DNA of 8,722 nucleotides, taken from assembly GCA_934636045.1 (NCBI GenBank), contig CAKTZP010000087.1, positions 1-8,722 of the forward strand, given 5' to 3'. The position numbers and the translations under genes were made by a program. The notes under the pieces were generated by a model that saw only the letters and a program-made list of their open reading frames with translations, did not search any database and was not told the origin of the DNA. The first letter of the stretch is position 1. Each line of letters starts with the position of its first letter. Source of the DNA: an uncultured Oscillospiraceae bacterium. GTDB taxonomy: Bacteria; Bacillota; Clostridia; Oscillospirales; Oscillospiraceae. This document shows positions 6,077-8,722 of the stretch, piece after piece.

Positions 6077-6699
6077 CCGTGGAGAAGGAGACCAAGACGG
6101 CCCGCGCGTCCCGCCGTCCGGTCCGCTGCCCGCAGAAAACGGGCATCAACCTCAATATGCGCGAAAAGCGCACCGGCGCGGTGCTGACGCTCGTGATCGG
6201 CATTGCGTGCATCGCGGTGCTGGCACTTGCGGCGGCGAAGCTCGGCGTCATCGACCTCTTTGGCCGGCTCGCCGACGCGCAGAGCGCGTATGCGCAGGTG
6301 CATCAGCAGAACCTTGCCGCGCAGGAGAAGCTCTCGCGCTTCGACGAGGTGCTCTCGGAGTACCGCACCTACTCGATGGACTGGATGGAGAGCGAGGAGA
6401 ACGAGGCCTTGAACATTGCCGTCGAGCGCACGGAGGTGCTCGATCTGATCGAGCGCACGGTGATGCCCTATGGCGAGCTCGGCGCCGTGCAGGCGCAGGG
6501 CGAGCGCGTCGATGTCGAGTTGGGCAACACGGATCTTGACCGCATCGCCGAGGCGCTGGGCGTTGTGAAGGCGTCGGGCATGGTGGAGTCGGTCGGTGTG
6601 GAGTTCGCCGAAACGGAGCGCGACCGCCCCGCCGATGTGATGAAATGCACGCTGCACATCGTGCTCAAAAGCGAGGGGGGGTGGCAGGATGAACCGTGA
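6073..6699 (+). CDS. pilN: Type IV pilus assembly protein PilN-like
   Basis: This 208-residue bitopic membrane protein is placed directly after pilM and starts in an ATGA overlap with its stop. The frame is open further upstream, but that stretch is inside pilM. The cytoplasmic N-terminus is basic and contains GINLN (24-28), matching the INLL-type motif by which PilN docks into PilM. A single membrane helix follows at about 36-55, then a coiled-coil-prone segment at about 63-95 and a C-terminal region consistent with the ferredoxin-like fold of PilN. Overall sequence is divergent, so the call relies on the INLN motif, topology and gene order. The 28-residue tail before the membrane is longer than in many PilN proteins. 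Its last 11 bases overlap pilO. Confidence 0.83.
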   Translation: MTVEKETKTARASRRPVRCPQKTGINLNMREKRTGAVLTLVIGIACIAVLALAAAKLGVIDLFGRLADAQSAYAQVHQQNLAAQEKLSRFDEVLSEYRTYSMDWMESEENEALNIAVERTEVLDLIERTVMPYGELGAVQAQGERVDVELGNTDLDRIAEALGVVKASGMVESVGVEFAETERDRPADVMKCTLHIVLKSEGGWQDEP

Positions 6700-7234
6700 A
6701 CTGACGACGAGGGAAAAGGTGCTGCTGCTCGTTTTGATCGTGCTGGTGATGTCGCTGGGCTACTTCAAGCTCCTCTACGAGCCGGTCAGCGACCAGATCG
6801 TCCGCTGCCGCGAGGACGCGGCACAGGAGCAGCTTGCGCTGGAGCAGAATGCCGTCCGGCTGGCGCAGATGGAGAAGATGGAGCAGGCGCTCGCGAAGAT
6901 CCGCGCCGACGACAGGAGCAAGGCGATCCCGCGCTTCAACAACAGTGAGGCGCTGCTGCGCGAGCTGCGCGCGCTCCTTGCCGGCACAGGAGAATACGCT
7001 CTCGACTTCGGCGACGGCACGACGCAGGAGGGCTATATCGTCCTGCGCCCCATTTCCATGACCTACCGCACAAGAACCTACGAGCAGACGCGCGCGATCA
7101 TCAATGCACTCAGCGCAAGCGACAACATCAACCGGATCTCAGACCTGAGCATCCGCAGGGACGAGAGAAGCGGCGGCACGCAGATGCCATGGCAGACCAC
7201 GCTGACCGTCACCTTCTTTGAGGTCGCCCCGTAA
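6689..7234 (+). CDS. pilO: Type IV pilus assembly protein PilO-like
   Basis: This 181-residue bitopic protein has PilO/GspM architecture: a short cytoplasmic start (MNRELTTREK), one membrane helix at about 11-26, a YEPV segment just after it, a coiled-coil-prone helix at about 31-70, and a mixed alpha/beta C-terminal domain ending in a beta strand (TLTVTFFEV). PilO pairs with PilN on the outer side of the membrane to form the alignment complex. The ATG overlaps the end of pilN by 11 bases, with a G-rich stretch (GAGGGGGG, 6673-6680) as ribosome site. The sequence itself is too divergent to name confidently without the pilM-pilN context. Eighteen bases separate it from the large pilin-like gene. 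Confidence 0.82.
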   Translation: MNRELTTREKVLLLVLIVLVMSLGYFKLLYEPVSDQIVRCREDAAQEQLALEQNAVRLAQMEKMEQALAKIRADDRSKAIPRFNNSEALLRELRALLAGTGEYALDFGDGTTQEGYIVLRPISMTYRTRTYEQTRAIINALSASDNINRISDLSIRRDERSGGTQMPWQTTLTVTFFEVAP

Positions 7235-7239
7235 CGCAC

Positions 7240-7245
7240 GGAGGA
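7240..7245 (+). promoter_or_regulatory. Ribosome binding site of the large pilin-like gene
   Basis: GGAGGA at 7240-7245 lies seven bases before ATG 7253, five bases after the pilO stop. It supports the start of the open frame that runs off the right edge and indicates that this gene is the next cistron of the operon. Confidence 0.8.
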
Positions 7246-7252
7246 GCATACC

Positions 7253-8722
7253 ATGAAATACATCAGGGCAAACAGATACAACGACCACGGCTTTACCCTC
7301 ACGGAGGTTTTGCTGACCGTGGCGATCCTTGTCGTTCTGTTTGCCCTTGCTGCTGTTACCATCGCAAGGATGCAGCGCGAGCTGCGCCAGACGGAGCTGG
7401 ACGCCAAGGCGGAGCTTTTGTTCCAGACCGCGCAGAACAGCCTGACGCAGCTGCTCGCCGCCGGTATGCAGGAAAACTATCGCAGCGGCGGCGTCACGGA
7501 GCTTCCGGGCGAGGAGGGCAGTCAGCTCTGCTATGTGACGAGCATGGATAAGGATGCCCCGGGCAAGGCGGCGTATCATATCCTGCCCGAGGAGCAGACC
7601 GATACGGAGCTGCGCGGCGGCTACTGGCTCGTGGTGTACGACAAGCTCAGTGCCAGCACTTATGAGGTGTTTTACAGCAGAGAGCCGCTGGACAATTACA
7701 GCGAGCTGGAAAAGCTGCGCAACTACAAGGCGCGCGTCAAAACGGCGAAGGTCGGCTATTACGGCGGCGACTCCGCGACCGCCAACGAGACCGACAAGCT
7801 GGAGTTGGAGCTGCGGATCGACAATGGGGAAAAGCTGGCGCTGCACATCGACTGCACAAGGCCGTACAGCGGGATACGGGTGACCTTCCATGTGACTGTC
7901 CGCGACAGCGCGGGCAACACGGCAAGCTGCAAATTTGAGCACAGCACAGCGGCATATTCCGCCGTGGTCGAGCAGAAATTCCGCAGGTATGAGGTGACGG
8001 TGACGCTCGATGACCTGAGCGATGAGAGACTCCGCTTTGCCAAGCGGGACTGGCTGAAGAAGCTGACGCCCGGCGCGGACCTGACCGTGACCGTTATGGC
8101 GGAGAGCCACGACGATCTGGTGGACGACGCAACGGTTTCCGGCAGGACAAACGGCTTGTTCAAGGAGCTGCGCGACAGCGACACGGCGGTCGTCACCTGC
8201 GCGCGCCATCTGCAAAATCTGGATACGGGCTCCGGTGTGACAGACAGGGTCACCAAGGCGGTGCAGGAGAACAACATCGACTTCACCGGAACGGACGGCT
8301 GGTCGACGGCCTACGGCGCGAAGCCGTTCATGCCCATCGACAATGGATGGCTGCGCGAATACAGCAGCAGTCACACCGTGGACGGCACGGAGCACCACCC
8401 GGTCATTGCGCATCTGCCGGTCAGCACGGCGGGCGATGCGGGATTGTTCAAGAGCTTTTCCAGCGGCACGCTGAAAAACATCCGGCTTTCCGGCGCGATG
8501 CTCAAAAGCACGAACGGCGGCACGGTCGGCGGTCTTGTCGGCACACTGAACGGAACGGTGAGCATCGAGGGCTGCCGCGTCTATCTGGACCCGACGAACG
8601 ACCTCGGCGGAAAAACAGAGAGGGATCCTTGGATCGACGGCGGGATCGCCGGCGGTCTGATTGGATGTGTCAACAATGGCACGGTGACGATCAAGGACAG
8701 CTTTGCCGCCACGGTGCTGAAC
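7253..8722 (+). CDS. Large type IV pilin-like adhesin with GLUG-like repeats, 5' part
   Basis: The frame is open from ATG 7253 to the window edge, giving 490 residues with no stop; the 3' end is missing. It begins with a prepilin leader of 13 residues ending NDHG. The predicted mature start is FTLTEV with glutamate at +5 (E18), then a hydrophobic helix to about residue 37 and an amphipathic helix (RMQRELRQTELDAKAELLFQ). Pilin-like proteins are usually under 200 residues, so this one is far longer. Residues about 60-330 are beta-rich with no family I can name. At about 345-420 comes a segment of the kind that precedes GLUG repeats (DFTGTDGW, FKSFSSGTLKNIRLSG), then two GLUG-like repeats, about 422-447 (GGTVGGLVG core) and 463-488 (GGIAGGLIG core), 41 residues apart. 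Known GLUG proteins are surface adhesins or cell-wall-associated proteins. I infer a pilus-displayed or tip adhesin, processed by PilD. Confidence 0.85.
   Translation, partial: MKYIRANRYNDHGFTLTEVLLTVAILVVLFALAAVTIARMQRELRQTELDAKAELLFQTAQNSLTQLLAAGMQENYRSGGVTELPGEEGSQLCYVTSMDKDAPGKAAYHILPEEQTDTELRGGYWLVVYDKLSASTYEVFYSREPLDNYSELEKLRNYKARVKTAKVGYYGGDSATANETDKLELELRIDNGEKLALHIDCTRPYSGIRVTFHVTVRDSAGNTASCKFEHSTAAYSAVVEQKFRRYEVTVTLDDLSDERLRFAKRDWLKKLTPGADLTVTVMAESHDDLVDDATVSGRTNGLFKELRDSDTAVVTCARHLQNLDTGSGVTDRVTKAVQENNIDFTGTDGWSTAYGAKPFMPIDNGWLREYSSSHTVDGTEHHPVIAHLPVSTAGDAGLFKSFSSGTLKNIRLSGAMLKSTNGGTVGGLVGTLNGTVSIEGCRVYLDPTNDLGGKTERDPWIDGGIAGGLIGCVNNGTVTIKDSFAATVLN

Overview
The window is a GC-rich (about 65% in the coding parts sampled) Firmicute-style segment: strong AGGAGG-type ribosome sites, short spacers, overlapping genes, a class I cyclic-di-GMP riboswitch, and a Gram-positive-type type IV pilus (T4P) gene order. 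This suggests a high-GC, gut-type clostridial lineage such as Oscillospiraceae. That placement is inference; no taxonomic marker is present.

Layout. Bases 1-357 are the 3' end of a 23S rRNA m5U methyltransferase (RlmD/RumA family). Bases 358-638 are non-coding but dense: a sigma-A-like promoter (385-414), a c-di-GMP-I (GEMM-I) riboswitch aptamer (about 461-543) and, immediately after it, a strong intrinsic terminator (545-586) in the leader of the next gene. From 639 to the right edge is one co-directional T4P operon: pilB (639-2336), pilC (2373-3578), major pilin pilA (3651-4049), prepilin peptidase pilD (4231-5022), pilM (5060-6076), pilN (6073-6699), pilO (6689-7234), then a very large pilin-like gene (7253 to beyond 8722). 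That last gene is open to the window edge.

How it works together. PilB (cytoplasmic extension ATPase) and PilC (membrane platform) assemble pilins that PilD processes. PilM, PilN and PilO form the alignment subcomplex linking the cytoplasmic side to the envelope. PilA is the likely fibre subunit. The last protein carries a class III (prepilin) leader on a large ectodomain with two GLUG-like repeats, so it is probably a pilus-borne or tip adhesin.

Main point of interest. c-di-GMP appears to enter at two levels: the riboswitch/terminator controls entry of transcription into the operon, and PilB has an N-terminal MshEN-type domain with two complete 24-residue c-di-GMP-binding motifs. Riboswitch and MshEN families are both known; their pairing with a pilin-GLUG adhesin is the combination worth following. 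The pilin gene is compositionally distinct (about 41% GC over 3841-4020) and is bracketed by RNA hairpins, which fits separate control of pilin mRNA level and pilin exchange or diversification.
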